A stretch of DNA of 64,000 bases, from assembly GCA_963788325.1 (NCBI GenBank), contig CAWBGJ010000001.1, forward strand, positions 62,001 to 126,000, read 5' to 3'. Positions 19,380-27,434 of this stretch are shown here, piece after piece. This DNA comes from Prado023 sp963788325 (GTDB lineage: Bacteria; Actinomycetota; Actinomycetes; S36-B12; CAIYMF01). The first letter of the stretch is position 1. Each line of letters starts with the position of its first letter. The position numbers and the translations under genes are program-made. The notes under the pieces are model-generated. The model was not told the origin of the DNA and ran no database searches. It saw nothing but the letters and a program-made list of their open reading frames with translations.

Positions 19380-20744
19380 TCAGGAGGTCGGCCAGGAACT
19401 CTCGATGAAGTCCAGCGTCTCCTGGGTGGACTTGCCCGTGATCCACTCGGTCATACCTGTCCAGAACGAACCAGCGCCCACGGCGGCCGGCATCGCGTCC
19501 GAGCCGTCGAAGCGGAACTGGCTGTTGGGATCCTGCAGCGTCTCCACAACAGTCCTGGTCAGGCCCGTGAACAGCGCGGCATCGGCGTTCAGGTTGGCAC
19601 TGGCGATGCCGGTGCTGTTGCGGGCCAGGCTGTTGGCGTAGTCAGCAGTCGACAGCCACTCCTGGGCAGCAACGACCTCGGGACGATCCGCGTAGGCAGT
19701 GATGAACTCGCCGCCACCGAGGACCGGCTTGGTCGCCGGATCTGCCGAGGGCAGGTAGAAGGCGTACACGTCGCCGTCCTCAGCCACCGTGGTGCCCTCG
19801 GGGTACTGCGAGGCGTAGAACGTCGCCTGACGGTGCATCGCGCACGTGCCGTCGAGGATGGTGAGCCCACCGTCCTGGAACGTGGTCGAAGCAATCGACT
19901 TCACGTCGCCGTAGCCACCGTTGACGTAGTCGGGGTTCTTCAGGAACGCCCCGACCTCGTCGAGTGCCGCCACGACCTGCGGGTCGTTGAACGGGATCTC
20001 ATGGGCAACCCACTGGTCGTAGACCTCCGGGCCGTTGACGCGCAGCATCACGTCCTCCACCCAGTCGGTGCCCGGCCAGCCCGTCGCGTCGCCGGAGCCG
20101 AAGCCGGCGCACCACGGCTTGTCGACCACGCCGGAGGCAGCGATGGTGTCCGACAGCGTCTTGAGCTCAGCCCACGTGGTGGGGATGGTCCACCCGTTGT
20201 CGGCGAACATCTGCGGGGAGTACCACACCAGCGACTTCATGTTGGAGCTGTTCGGCGGTGCGTAGAACACGCCGTCCACGGACCCGAGGGTCTTCCAGTC
20301 GGCGGTCCAGTTCTCGTCGACGTTCGCCTCGACCTGGGCCGAGGGCGTCTTCACCGAGCCGGTCGCGACCTGGTTGGCCAGCAGGCCCGGCTGCGGGATC
20401 AGCGCGATGTCCGGCGGGTTGCCGGCCTTCTCGCGGACCTTGAGCTGCGCCTCGAACTCCGACGAACCCTCGAACTTGAGGTCTGCGCCGGTGCACTCCT
20501 CGAAGGGCACGTAGGCAGCCTCATACATCTCCAGCTCGGGGCTGAGGATGGAGGCGTAGATGTTGACCGTCTTGCCGGTGAGGTCGCCGTACTGCTCGTA
20601 GGCAGCGCAGTCCGAGGCGCCCGCCGAACCGGATGCGCCATCGGTGGCCGTCTCGGAATCCGAGGAGCAACCGGACATGACCAGGGCGAGGCTGGACACG
20701 CCAGCCGCGGCCACCAGCCAGCGGGAACGGGGAGATCTGTTCAT
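19380..20744 (-). CDS. Sugar ABC transporter substrate-binding lipoprotein (AglE type)
   Basis: 454 residues from ATG 20744, preceded by AAGGAG at 10 bases. The signal peptide RSRWLVAAAGVSSLALVMSGC has the lipobox VMSGC, so Cys24 should be lipidated and hold the protein on the outer face of the membrane. The mature part is a family 1-type binding protein with GVFYAPPNSSNMKSLVWYSPQMF and PTTWAELKTLSDT. Its fit is closest to alpha-glucoside binding proteins. It is first in the operon with the two permeases, behind the LacI gene on the same strand. Confidence 0.93.
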   Translation of the reverse strand: MNRSPRSRWLVAAAGVSSLALVMSGCSSDSETATDGASGSAGASDCAAYEQYGDLTGKTVNIYASILSPELEMYEAAYVPFEECTGADLKFEGSSEFEAQLKVREKAGNPPDIALIPQPGLLANQVATGSVKTPSAQVEANVDENWTADWKTLGSVDGVFYAPPNSSNMKSLVWYSPQMFADNGWTIPTTWAELKTLSDTIAASGVVDKPWCAGFGSGDATGWPGTDWVEDVMLRVNGPEVYDQWVAHEIPFNDPQVVAALDEVGAFLKNPDYVNGGYGDVKSIASTTFQDGGLTILDGTCAMHRQATFYASQYPEGTTVAEDGDVYAFYLPSADPATKPVLGGGEFITAYADRPEVVAAQEWLSTADYANSLARNSTGIASANLNADAALFTGLTRTVVETLQDPNSQFRFDGSDAMPAAVGAGSFWTGMTEWITGKSTQETLDFIESSWPTS

Positions 20745-20836
20745 GTAGATGTGTCTCCTTGTATGCGGGGGTGGGGCGGGATGCCGCCCTAGGGCCAGCC
20801 TGTCCCTCGTGGGGGCCTCGATCAACGACTGAGCCC

Positions 20837-20856
20837 GTGCAACACGCGTGCAACAC
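20837..20856. promoter_or_regulatory. Two direct GTGCAACAC repeats upstream of the binding-protein gene
   Basis: GTGCAACAC occurs at 20837-20845 and 20848-20856, 11 bases apart and so on one face of the helix, with a central CACGCGTG palindrome. It lies between the LacI stop and the lipoprotein start, a likely operator for the LacI regulator. Confidence 0.45.
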
Positions 20857-20879
20857 ATAACGATTCGGTAACGCAGGCC

Positions 20880-21932
20880 TCAGGATCCAGTCACCTGCGC
20901 ACGGCTCCCACCCCGCCGGCGACGCCCGGGTGGTCGGCCGGCCGGTGGGCCTGTCGACCCCCGCACGACCAGCATCGTGGGAACCAACACCCGACCGGCC
21001 GGATGTCCCTGGCCGCGGTCCCCGATCATGCCGGCCAGGTGCAGCGCCGCCAGCTCGCCCAGGGTCCGTACGGGCTGGGCCACGGTCGTCAGCGCGAGCG
21101 GCTCGGCGAGGTCGTGGTCGTCGATGCCCACCACGGAGAGGTCCTCGGGCACCCGCAGGCCGAGCTGGCGGGCAGCGGCCATCACGCCGAAGGCCATCTC
21201 ATCGCTCTCGGCCAGCACGGCAGTCGGTCGGACCTCCCGACGCAACAGGTCCAGCGCTGCCCGCATCGCACCCCGGGCGGTGAAGTTGGCGCTGGCCTCC
21301 AGGTTCGGGTCCCAGCCCACGTGCGCCTCCGTGAGTGCCTGCAGCAGGCCGGCCTTGCGGTCCGGGGGTGCGGTGAACGGGATCCGCTCGAACTGGCGCC
21401 CTGACAGCAGCCCGATCCGGTGATGCCCCAAGGACAACAGGTGGGCCGTGGCTGTCCGGCCGGCCGCCACGTCGTCGATCTCCACACTGGGCACGCCCGG
21501 AGCGCTCGCGCCGAGCAGGACCAGTGGGATGTGCCGGCTGGCCAACAGCGCCACCTCGTCAGGGGCAGGTGGGACGTTGACCAGGAGCACCCCGTCGACC
21601 TCCCGGCGTGGGAGGTCGCCGAGCAGGGCCCGCCGGCGATCGTCGAGGTCGATGAGCCGATGCACCAGCACGACGGTGCCCTTGCTGGCGAAGGTCCGCT
21701 CGACCCCGTCGAGCACCTGGCCGAAGTACCACCTGTCCAGGTAGGGCATGGCCACGGCCACCCGGGCCCGGGCTGTGGCGGGCTGGGTCATGGAATAGCC
21801 GAGCTGGGTGGCGGCCTGCGCCACCTTGAGCCGAGTCGCCTCGGAGATGGCTGGATGCCCGTGCAGGGCCCTGGAGACAGTGGCCGTCGACACCCCGGCC
21901 AGCGCAGCCACATCGCGTGACGTCGTGCCCAT
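20880..21932 (-). CDS. LacI-family transcriptional regulator
   Basis: 350 residues from ATG 21932, preceded by GGAGGTGG. The HTH and hinge read TSRDVAALAGVSTATVSRALHGHPAISEATRLKVAQAATQLGYS (about 3-46), followed by a periplasmic-binding-like sensor domain with YLDRWYFGQVLDGVE, HHRIGLLSGR and VPEDLSVVGIDDHDLAEPLALTTVAQP. The C-terminus is Arg/Gly/Pro-rich. It probably represses the alpha-glucoside transporter next to it until the sugar binds, and may also act on glgE, which is divergent with 130 bases between. The inducer is unknown. Confidence 0.93.
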   Translation of the reverse strand: MGTTSRDVAALAGVSTATVSRALHGHPAISEATRLKVAQAATQLGYSMTQPATARARVAVAMPYLDRWYFGQVLDGVERTFASKGTVVLVHRLIDLDDRRRALLGDLPRREVDGVLLVNVPPAPDEVALLASRHIPLVLLGASAPGVPSVEIDDVAAGRTATAHLLSLGHHRIGLLSGRQFERIPFTAPPDRKAGLLQALTEAHVGWDPNLEASANFTARGAMRAALDLLRREVRPTAVLAESDEMAFGVMAAARQLGLRVPEDLSVVGIDDHDLAEPLALTTVAQPVRTLGELAALHLAGMIGDRGQGHPAGRVLVPTMLVVRGSTGPPAGRPPGRRRRGGSRAQVTGS

Positions 21933-22049
21933 CGGCCACCTCCGCGGGCAGGCTATCGGCCCTGCACTCCACACGTCGCCCCCGTCGGCCGGCGCAGAGG
22001 CCTGCCTCCCCCGCAGCCGCACAGCAGGACCGAGCGGGCCGGGCAGTAG

Positions 22050-22055
22050 TAGCGT
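22050..22055 (+). promoter_or_regulatory. -10 box TAGCGT, leaderless start for glgE
   Basis: TAGCGT is followed after 7 nt by GTG 22063. Confidence 0.5.
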
Positions 22056-22062
22056 CGCGGAG

Positions 22063-24042
22063 GTGATTGGTCGCTTCCCCATCGTGGACATCAGCCCCGT
22101 CGTCGAGGGCGGGCGCTATCCGGTCAAGGCTGTCGTGGGCGAGGCCTTCCCCGTGGCTGTGACAGCCTTCCGGGAGGGTCATGACGCCATGGGCGTCGAG
22201 GTCCAGTTCGTGCCGCCGGGCTCGAGCGCGGACGAGGTCGAGATCGGTGCCCCTGCTGGGCCCCTGGTCAGGCTCAGCGAGGTCGGGCCCACGGAGCCCG
22301 ACCGGTGGAGCGCACAGGTGCGCCTGGACTCCGAGGGCGACTGGGCCTACCACGTCATCTCCTGGGGCGACCCGTACGGCACGTGGCTGCACAAGGCCGA
22401 GATCAAGCTCCCTGCCGGGATCGACGTCGAGCTCGAGCTCGAGGAGGGTGCGCGCGTGCTCGACCGTGCCAGCGCCCAGGCCACCGATGCCCATGCACGC
22501 AAGGTGCTGACCGAGGCAGCCGCCGCGATGCGCGACACCGAGGAGACCGCCGACCAGCGCCTGTACGCAGCCCACTCGCCGGCGGTCGTGGCGGCCCTGG
22601 GCCGCAACCCGTTGCGCGAGCATCCCACCTGGTCGGGCCCCTGGCCGGTCCGGGTGGAGCGCCAGCGCGCCCTCTACGGCGCGTGGTACGAGTTCTTCCC
22701 GCGCTCTGAGGGAGCCACCCTGAACCCGCCCCGCTCGGGCACGTTCCAGACTGCTGCCGCCCGACTGCCCGCGGTGGCCGCCATGGGGTTCGACGTGGTG
22801 TACCTGCCCCCGATCCACCCGATCGGACACGCCTTCCGGAAGGGACCCAACAACACGCTGACCCCCGGTCCCGATGATCCCGGCTCGCCGTGGGCGATCG
22901 GTTCGGAGGCCGGCGGGCACGACGCGATCCACCCGGACCTGGGCACGATGGCCGACTTCGAGCACTTCATGGCCGTGGCCGCCGAGAACGGGCTGGAGAT
23001 CGCGCTGGACTTCGCGCTGCAGGCCGCGCCGGACCACCCCTGGGTCACCGAGCACCCGAACTGGTTCGTGACCCGCGCCGATGGCTCGATCGCCTACGCG
23101 GAGAACCCGCCGAAGAAGTACCAGGACATCTACCCCATCTACTTCGACGACGACTTCGACGGACTGGTAGCCGAGTGCGAGCGGATCCTGCGGCTCTGGA
23201 TGGGCAAGGGGGTGCGGATCTTCCGCGTGGACAACCCGCACACCAAGCCGGTCGAGTTCTGGGAGGTGCTCTTCGCGCGCATCTACGCCACCGATCCGGA
23301 CGTGGTGTTCCTGGCCGAGGCGTTCACGCGCCCGGCGATGATGCGCACCCTGGGAACGGTCGGGTTCCAGCAGAGCTACACGTACTTCACGTGGCGCAAC
23401 ACCAAGTTCGAGCTCGAGACCTACTTCACTGAGCTGAGCACGTTCGCCGCGGACTACATGCGACCCAACTGCTTCGTCAACACCCCCGACATCAACCCGT
23501 TCCCCCTCCAGTCGGGCAACCGGGCCGCTTTCGCGATCCGGGCGACGCTGGCCGCCCTGCTGGCACCGAGCTACGGCGTCTACGCTGGGTTCGAGCTCTA
23601 CGAGCACGCGCCGCTCGCCCCGGGCAAGGAGGAGTACCTGGACTCGGAGAAGTTCCAGTACCGTCCCCGGGACTGGGCTGCCGCATCGCACTCGAGCCTG
23701 GTGCCCTACCTGACGATCCTCAACCGGATCCGGGCCGAGCACCCGGCCTTCCACGAGTTGCGCAACCTGCGCTTCGAGTCCATCGACAACCCGCAGCTGA
23801 TCGCCTTCTCCAAGCGACACGAGGATGAGGTCGTGGTCGTGACCTGCGTGCTGGACCCGAACAGCCCTCAGGCCGGGACGTTGCACCTGGACCTGGCCGC
23901 CCTGGGCTTCGGTGCCGACGAGCGCGTCCTGGCTCGAGACCTGATCACCGGCCAGACGTGGGCCTGGGGAGCCCACAACTACATCCGGCACGACCCGACC
24001 TTCACCTGTGCACATGCCGTTGTTCTGGAGAGGATGCCATGA
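22063..24042 (+). CDS. glgE: Alpha-1,4-glucan:maltose-1-phosphate maltosyltransferase GlgE
   Basis: 659 residues from GTG 22063. GlgE extends alpha-1,4-glucan by transferring maltosyl units from maltose-1-phosphate. The N-terminal domain (about 1-110) and helical insert precede a GH13_3 barrel with YEFFPRSEG, VYLPPIHPIGHAFRKGPNNTL, the nucleophile in RIFRVDNPHTKP, the acid in VFLAEAFTRP and NTPDINP, all typical of GlgE rather than amylase. The short sequence before GTG 22063 carries the promoter, so longer versions are unlikely. Its stop overlaps glgB (ATGA). glgE-glgB is the conserved mycobacterial and streptomycete order, but treS and pep2 are not here. Confidence 0.97.
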   Translation: MIGRFPIVDISPVVEGGRYPVKAVVGEAFPVAVTAFREGHDAMGVEVQFVPPGSSADEVEIGAPAGPLVRLSEVGPTEPDRWSAQVRLDSEGDWAYHVISWGDPYGTWLHKAEIKLPAGIDVELELEEGARVLDRASAQATDAHARKVLTEAAAAMRDTEETADQRLYAAHSPAVVAALGRNPLREHPTWSGPWPVRVERQRALYGAWYEFFPRSEGATLNPPRSGTFQTAAARLPAVAAMGFDVVYLPPIHPIGHAFRKGPNNTLTPGPDDPGSPWAIGSEAGGHDAIHPDLGTMADFEHFMAVAAENGLEIALDFALQAAPDHPWVTEHPNWFVTRADGSIAYAENPPKKYQDIYPIYFDDDFDGLVAECERILRLWMGKGVRIFRVDNPHTKPVEFWEVLFARIYATDPDVVFLAEAFTRPAMMRTLGTVGFQQSYTYFTWRNTKFELETYFTELSTFAADYMRPNCFVNTPDINPFPLQSGNRAAFAIRATLAALLAPSYGVYAGFELYEHAPLAPGKEEYLDSEKFQYRPRDWAAASHSSLVPYLTILNRIRAEHPAFHELRNLRFESIDNPQLIAFSKRHEDEVVVVTCVLDPNSPQAGTLHLDLAALGFGADERVLARDLITGQTWAWGAHNYIRHDPTFTCAHAVVLERMP

Positions 24043-26357
24043 CCCCGACCAACCCCCCCAAGGATCCCCGCAAGGAGGGCCGGTCCGAGCGGCCGGGCGC
24101 ATCCGAGCCCGCCGCTGCGTCTGCTGGCCAGCCGATCGCGCCCGCGGCTGCTGGCCCAGAGCGCCACCCCCTGGAGACTGGCCAGATCGACCGCCTCGTC
24201 GACGGTGCCCACCACAGCCCGCACTCGGTCCTCGGCGCGCACCCGCACGACGGCGGGACCACGATCCGCGTGCTGCGGCCGATGGCCAGCGCGGTCGTGG
24301 TGGTGACCCCCGACGGGCGCCATCCGATGACCCACGAGCACCGCGGGGTGTGGGTGGTCGTCCTCGAGGAGTCGGTCACCCCTGCCTACACGATCGACGT
24401 CGACTACGGCCAGGGCCTGATCCCGGCCGATGACCCCTACCGGTTCCTGCCCACCGTCGGTGAGCTCGACCTGCACCTGATCGGCGAGGGCCGCCACGAG
24501 GAGCTCTGGACCACCCTCGGCGCCCATGAGCGCACCTACGACAGCCCGTTCGGCGCGATCACGGGCACCTCGTTCGCGGTGTGGGCCCCCAGCGCCGAGG
24601 GTGTGCGCGTGGTCGGGGACTTCAACGGCTGGGACGGCACCGGCCACCCGATGCGCTCCATGGGCGGGACCGGGGTCTGGGAGCTGTTCATCCCGAACAT
24701 CGGGGCGGGCACCACCTACAAGTTCTCCATCCTGGGAAAGGACTGGGTGTGGCGCGAGAAGGCCGACCCGATGGCCTTCCACACCGAGCTCCCGCCGGCC
24801 ACGGGTTCGGTCGTCTACACCTCGGACTACACGTGGGGCGACCAGAAGTGGCTCGCCGAGCGCGCAGAGGCCGATGTGATCAATTCGGCGATGAGCGTCT
24901 ACGAGGTCCATCTGGGCTCTTGGCGCCTGGGCCTGGACTACCGACAGATGGCCGAGCAACTGGTCGACTACGTCGGTGAGATGGGCTTCACGCACGTCGA
25001 GCTGATGCCCGTGGCAGAGCACCCCTACGCCCTCAGCTGGGGGTACCAGGTGACCGGCTACTTCGCACCCACGTCCCGGTTCGGCTCGCCCGACGACTTC
25101 CGGCACCTCGTCGATGCCCTGCACCAGGCCGGGATCGGCGTCCTGCTGGACTGGGTGCCCGCGCACTTCCCCAAGGATGCGTGGGCACTGGCCCGGTTCG
25201 ATGGCACGGCGCTCTACGAGCACGCCGACCCGCGCCGCGGCGAGCAGCCCGACTGGGGCACCTACGTCTTCGACTTCGGCCGCAGCGAGGTGCGCAACTT
25301 CCTGGTGTCCAACGCGCTCTACTGGCTCGAGGAGTTCCACATCGACGGCCTGCGCGTGGACGCGGTGGCCTCGATGCTCTACCTGGACTACTCCCGCGAG
25401 GACGGCGAGTGGCTGCCCAATCAGTACGGCGGCCGGGAGAACCTCGACGCGGTGGCGTTCCTGCAGGAGATGAACGCCACGGTCTACAAGCGCGTGCCCG
25501 GGGCGGTGACCATCGCAGAGGAGTCCACCTCGTGGCCGGGCGTCACCCGGCCGACCTACCTGGGCGGGCTCGGATTCGGCCTCAAGTGGAACATGGGCTG
25601 GATGAACGACTCGCTCGGGTACATCTCCCGCGAGCCGGTGCACCGGATGTGGCACCACAACGAGATGACCTTCGCCATGGTCTACGCCTGGAGTGAGCAC
25701 TTCGTGCTGCCGATCTCCCACGACGAGGTCGTGCACGGCAAGGGCTCACTGGCGCAGAAGATGCCCGGGGATCGCTGGCAGAAGATGGCCAACCTGCGCG
25801 CCTACCTGGGCTACATGTGGGCCCACCCCGGCAAGCAGCTGCTGTTCATGGGGCAGGAGTTCGGCCAGTCGTCTGAGTGGAGCGAGGAGCGCGGCCTGGA
25901 CTGGTGGCTGACCGAGTACCAGGACCACTACGGCGTGCAGCACTGCGTGCGCGACATGAACAACGCGTACCGGGCCACCCGAGCCCTGTGGGACCAGGAC
26001 AACACCTCCGAGGGCTTCGAGTGGATCGACGCCAACGACGCCTCGGGCAACGTGTTCTCCTGGCTGCGGCTGGGCACCGACGGTTCGGCGCTCGCTTCCA
26101 TCACGAACTTCTCCCCCGTGGTCCGTGGGGAGTACCGGGTGGGGCTGCCGAGCACGGGCAACTGGCGCGAGGTGCTCAACACCGATGCGGCCGAGTACGG
26201 CGGCTCCGGGGTGGGCAACTTCGGCGGGGTCAGTGCTGAGCCCCAGCAGTGGCACGGCCGACCGGCGTCGGCAGTGATCACGCTGCCTCCACTGGCGACC
26301 GTGTGGCTGCGCTTCGAGCCCGACGCGGACGAGGCGCTGCCCCTCGACGAGGGCTGA
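24039..26357 (+). CDS. glgB: 1,4-alpha-glucan branching enzyme
   Basis: 772 residues from ATG 24039, overlapping the glgE stop and preceded by GGAGAGG. About 45 disordered residues precede an N1 domain, a CBM48 (VVGDFNGWDG near residue 195) and the GH13_9 barrel: MSVYEVHLGSWR, ELMPVAEHPYALSWGYQVTGYFAPTSRFG, nucleophile GLRVDAVASMLYLDYSR, acid IAEEST and LPISHDEVVHGK. It makes alpha-1,6 branches in the glucan that GlgE elongates. Co-translation with glgE keeps chain extension and branching in step. Confidence 0.97.
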   Translation: MTPTNPPKDPRKEGRSERPGASEPAAASAGQPIAPAAAGPERHPLETGQIDRLVDGAHHSPHSVLGAHPHDGGTTIRVLRPMASAVVVVTPDGRHPMTHEHRGVWVVVLEESVTPAYTIDVDYGQGLIPADDPYRFLPTVGELDLHLIGEGRHEELWTTLGAHERTYDSPFGAITGTSFAVWAPSAEGVRVVGDFNGWDGTGHPMRSMGGTGVWELFIPNIGAGTTYKFSILGKDWVWREKADPMAFHTELPPATGSVVYTSDYTWGDQKWLAERAEADVINSAMSVYEVHLGSWRLGLDYRQMAEQLVDYVGEMGFTHVELMPVAEHPYALSWGYQVTGYFAPTSRFGSPDDFRHLVDALHQAGIGVLLDWVPAHFPKDAWALARFDGTALYEHADPRRGEQPDWGTYVFDFGRSEVRNFLVSNALYWLEEFHIDGLRVDAVASMLYLDYSREDGEWLPNQYGGRENLDAVAFLQEMNATVYKRVPGAVTIAEESTSWPGVTRPTYLGGLGFGLKWNMGWMNDSLGYISREPVHRMWHHNEMTFAMVYAWSEHFVLPISHDEVVHGKGSLAQKMPGDRWQKMANLRAYLGYMWAHPGKQLLFMGQEFGQSSEWSEERGLDWWLTEYQDHYGVQHCVRDMNNAYRATRALWDQDNTSEGFEWIDANDASGNVFSWLRLGTDGSALASITNFSPVVRGEYRVGLPSTGNWREVLNTDAAEYGGSGVGNFGGVSAEPQQWHGRPASAVITLPPLATVWLRFEPDADEALPLDEG

Positions 26358-26408
26358 CCCGACCGCTGGGGGCTGACCGTGTGCAGCGGTCGGTCCCCAG
26401 CGGTCGGG
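26358..26408. terminator. 14-bp perfect hairpin after glgB
   Basis: CCCGACCGCTGGGG (26358-26371) and CCCCAGCGGTCGGG (26395-26408) are fully complementary, 23-base loop, between convergent glgB and the thioredoxin-like gene; works in both directions. Confidence 0.75.
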
Positions 26409-26429
26409 TAGCAGGGCGGATCAGAACCG

Positions 26430-27371
26430 TCAGAAAAGTGCGTTGGCGAGGTCGATCCGGGCCCGGGCCACCGAGGGATCCTCGGGACCGACGACCTCGA
26501 AGAGGTCCAGGAGGTGGGTCCGCAGCCGATCACGGTCGGCACCGCTGGTGAACCGGATGGCGCCGGTCAGGCGGGCGAATGCCTCCACCGGTCGACCGTC
26601 GAGGACCAGCACGTCCGCGGCGCGTTCCTGGGCCACGAGGTCATCAGGGGCGGCATCGGCGCCAGCCAGCACCTCGCCGTGCTGTGCCCCGTCGACCCGC
26701 TCGAACACGCCCACGAGTGCCAGTCCAGCCCGGGCCACCGGGTCGGACGGCGCCCCATCGAGGATCGACTGGTAGGCAGCTCGGGCCGCGGGCCAGTCAC
26801 CTGCCTCGATGGCGTCGTACGCGGCCTCCATCCGCGGGTCGACCGGCGGCTCAGCGTCAGCAGCGGCCTCGGTGCGCTCGGCTCCCGGTCCGGTTCCCAC
26901 CGTCCCGGTGATGCCGTTCTCCGCCGCAACCTTGAGCAGCTCCTCGAGGTAGGCCCGCACCTGCGGCTCGGGCAGCGCGCCCTGGAACAGCGGCATCGGC
27001 CGACCGCCGATCACGGCGAACACGCTCGGGATGGACTGCACCTGGAACGCCTGCGCGATCGCGGGGTTGGCGTCCACATCCACCTTGGCGAGCACCCAGC
27101 GGCCCGCGTACTGGTCGGCCAGCGACTCGAGGATCGGCGAGAGCGCCTTGCACGGGCCGCACCACGTGGCCCACAGGTCGATCACGACCGGGACGGACAT
27201 GGACGCGGCGATCACGTCGGTCTCGAACGAGGCGTCGGTCACGTCGATGACGACGCGCGGGGCGCCGGGGTCTGCGGCACGGGTCGCCGCGCGCTGCTCG
27301 GACTTGGCCTGCGCCTCACGGGCGGCGGCGAGGGCGCCGAGGTCGATGGCGCCGTGCGTGGGGATGCTCAT
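26430..27371 (-). CDS. Thioredoxin-domain co-chaperone, YbbN/CnoX-like
   Basis: 313 residues from ATG 27371 (an ATG three codons upstream would lie within the -10 box). The thioredoxin fold covers about 45-155 with active site DLWATWCGPCKALSPILE, so the CGPC pair is intact, unlike E. coli CnoX. IPSVFAVIGGRPM holds the cis-proline. The C-terminal part (about 180-313) is a TPR-like helical domain. It probably reduces or holds oxidised or unfolded proteins. Rv1324 is the same type of protein and also lies next to glgB-glgE, so the linkage is old; a glycogen role is not shown. Confidence 0.9.
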   Translation of the reverse strand: MSIPTHGAIDLGALAAAREAQAKSEQRAATRAADPGAPRVVIDVTDASFETDVIAASMSVPVVIDLWATWCGPCKALSPILESLADQYAGRWVLAKVDVDANPAIAQAFQVQSIPSVFAVIGGRPMPLFQGALPEPQVRAYLEELLKVAAENGITGTVGTGPGAERTEAAADAEPPVDPRMEAAYDAIEAGDWPAARAAYQSILDGAPSDPVARAGLALVGVFERVDGAQHGEVLAGADAAPDDLVAQERAADVLVLDGRPVEAFARLTGAIRFTSGADRDRLRTHLLDLFEVVGPEDPSVARARIDLANALF

Positions 27372-27378
27372 GGGCGCC

Positions 27379-27384
27379 ATTGTT
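27379..27384 (-). promoter_or_regulatory. -10-like AACAAT, possible leaderless start of co-chaperone gene
   Basis: AACAAT on the minus strand ends 7 nt before ATG 27371. It departs from TANNNT at the first base. Confidence 0.3.
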
Positions 27385-27434
27385 CCATCCGGGCGCGGCT
27401 GGGGCGCACCGTCGCCCGATGGCGGACCGGTGGT

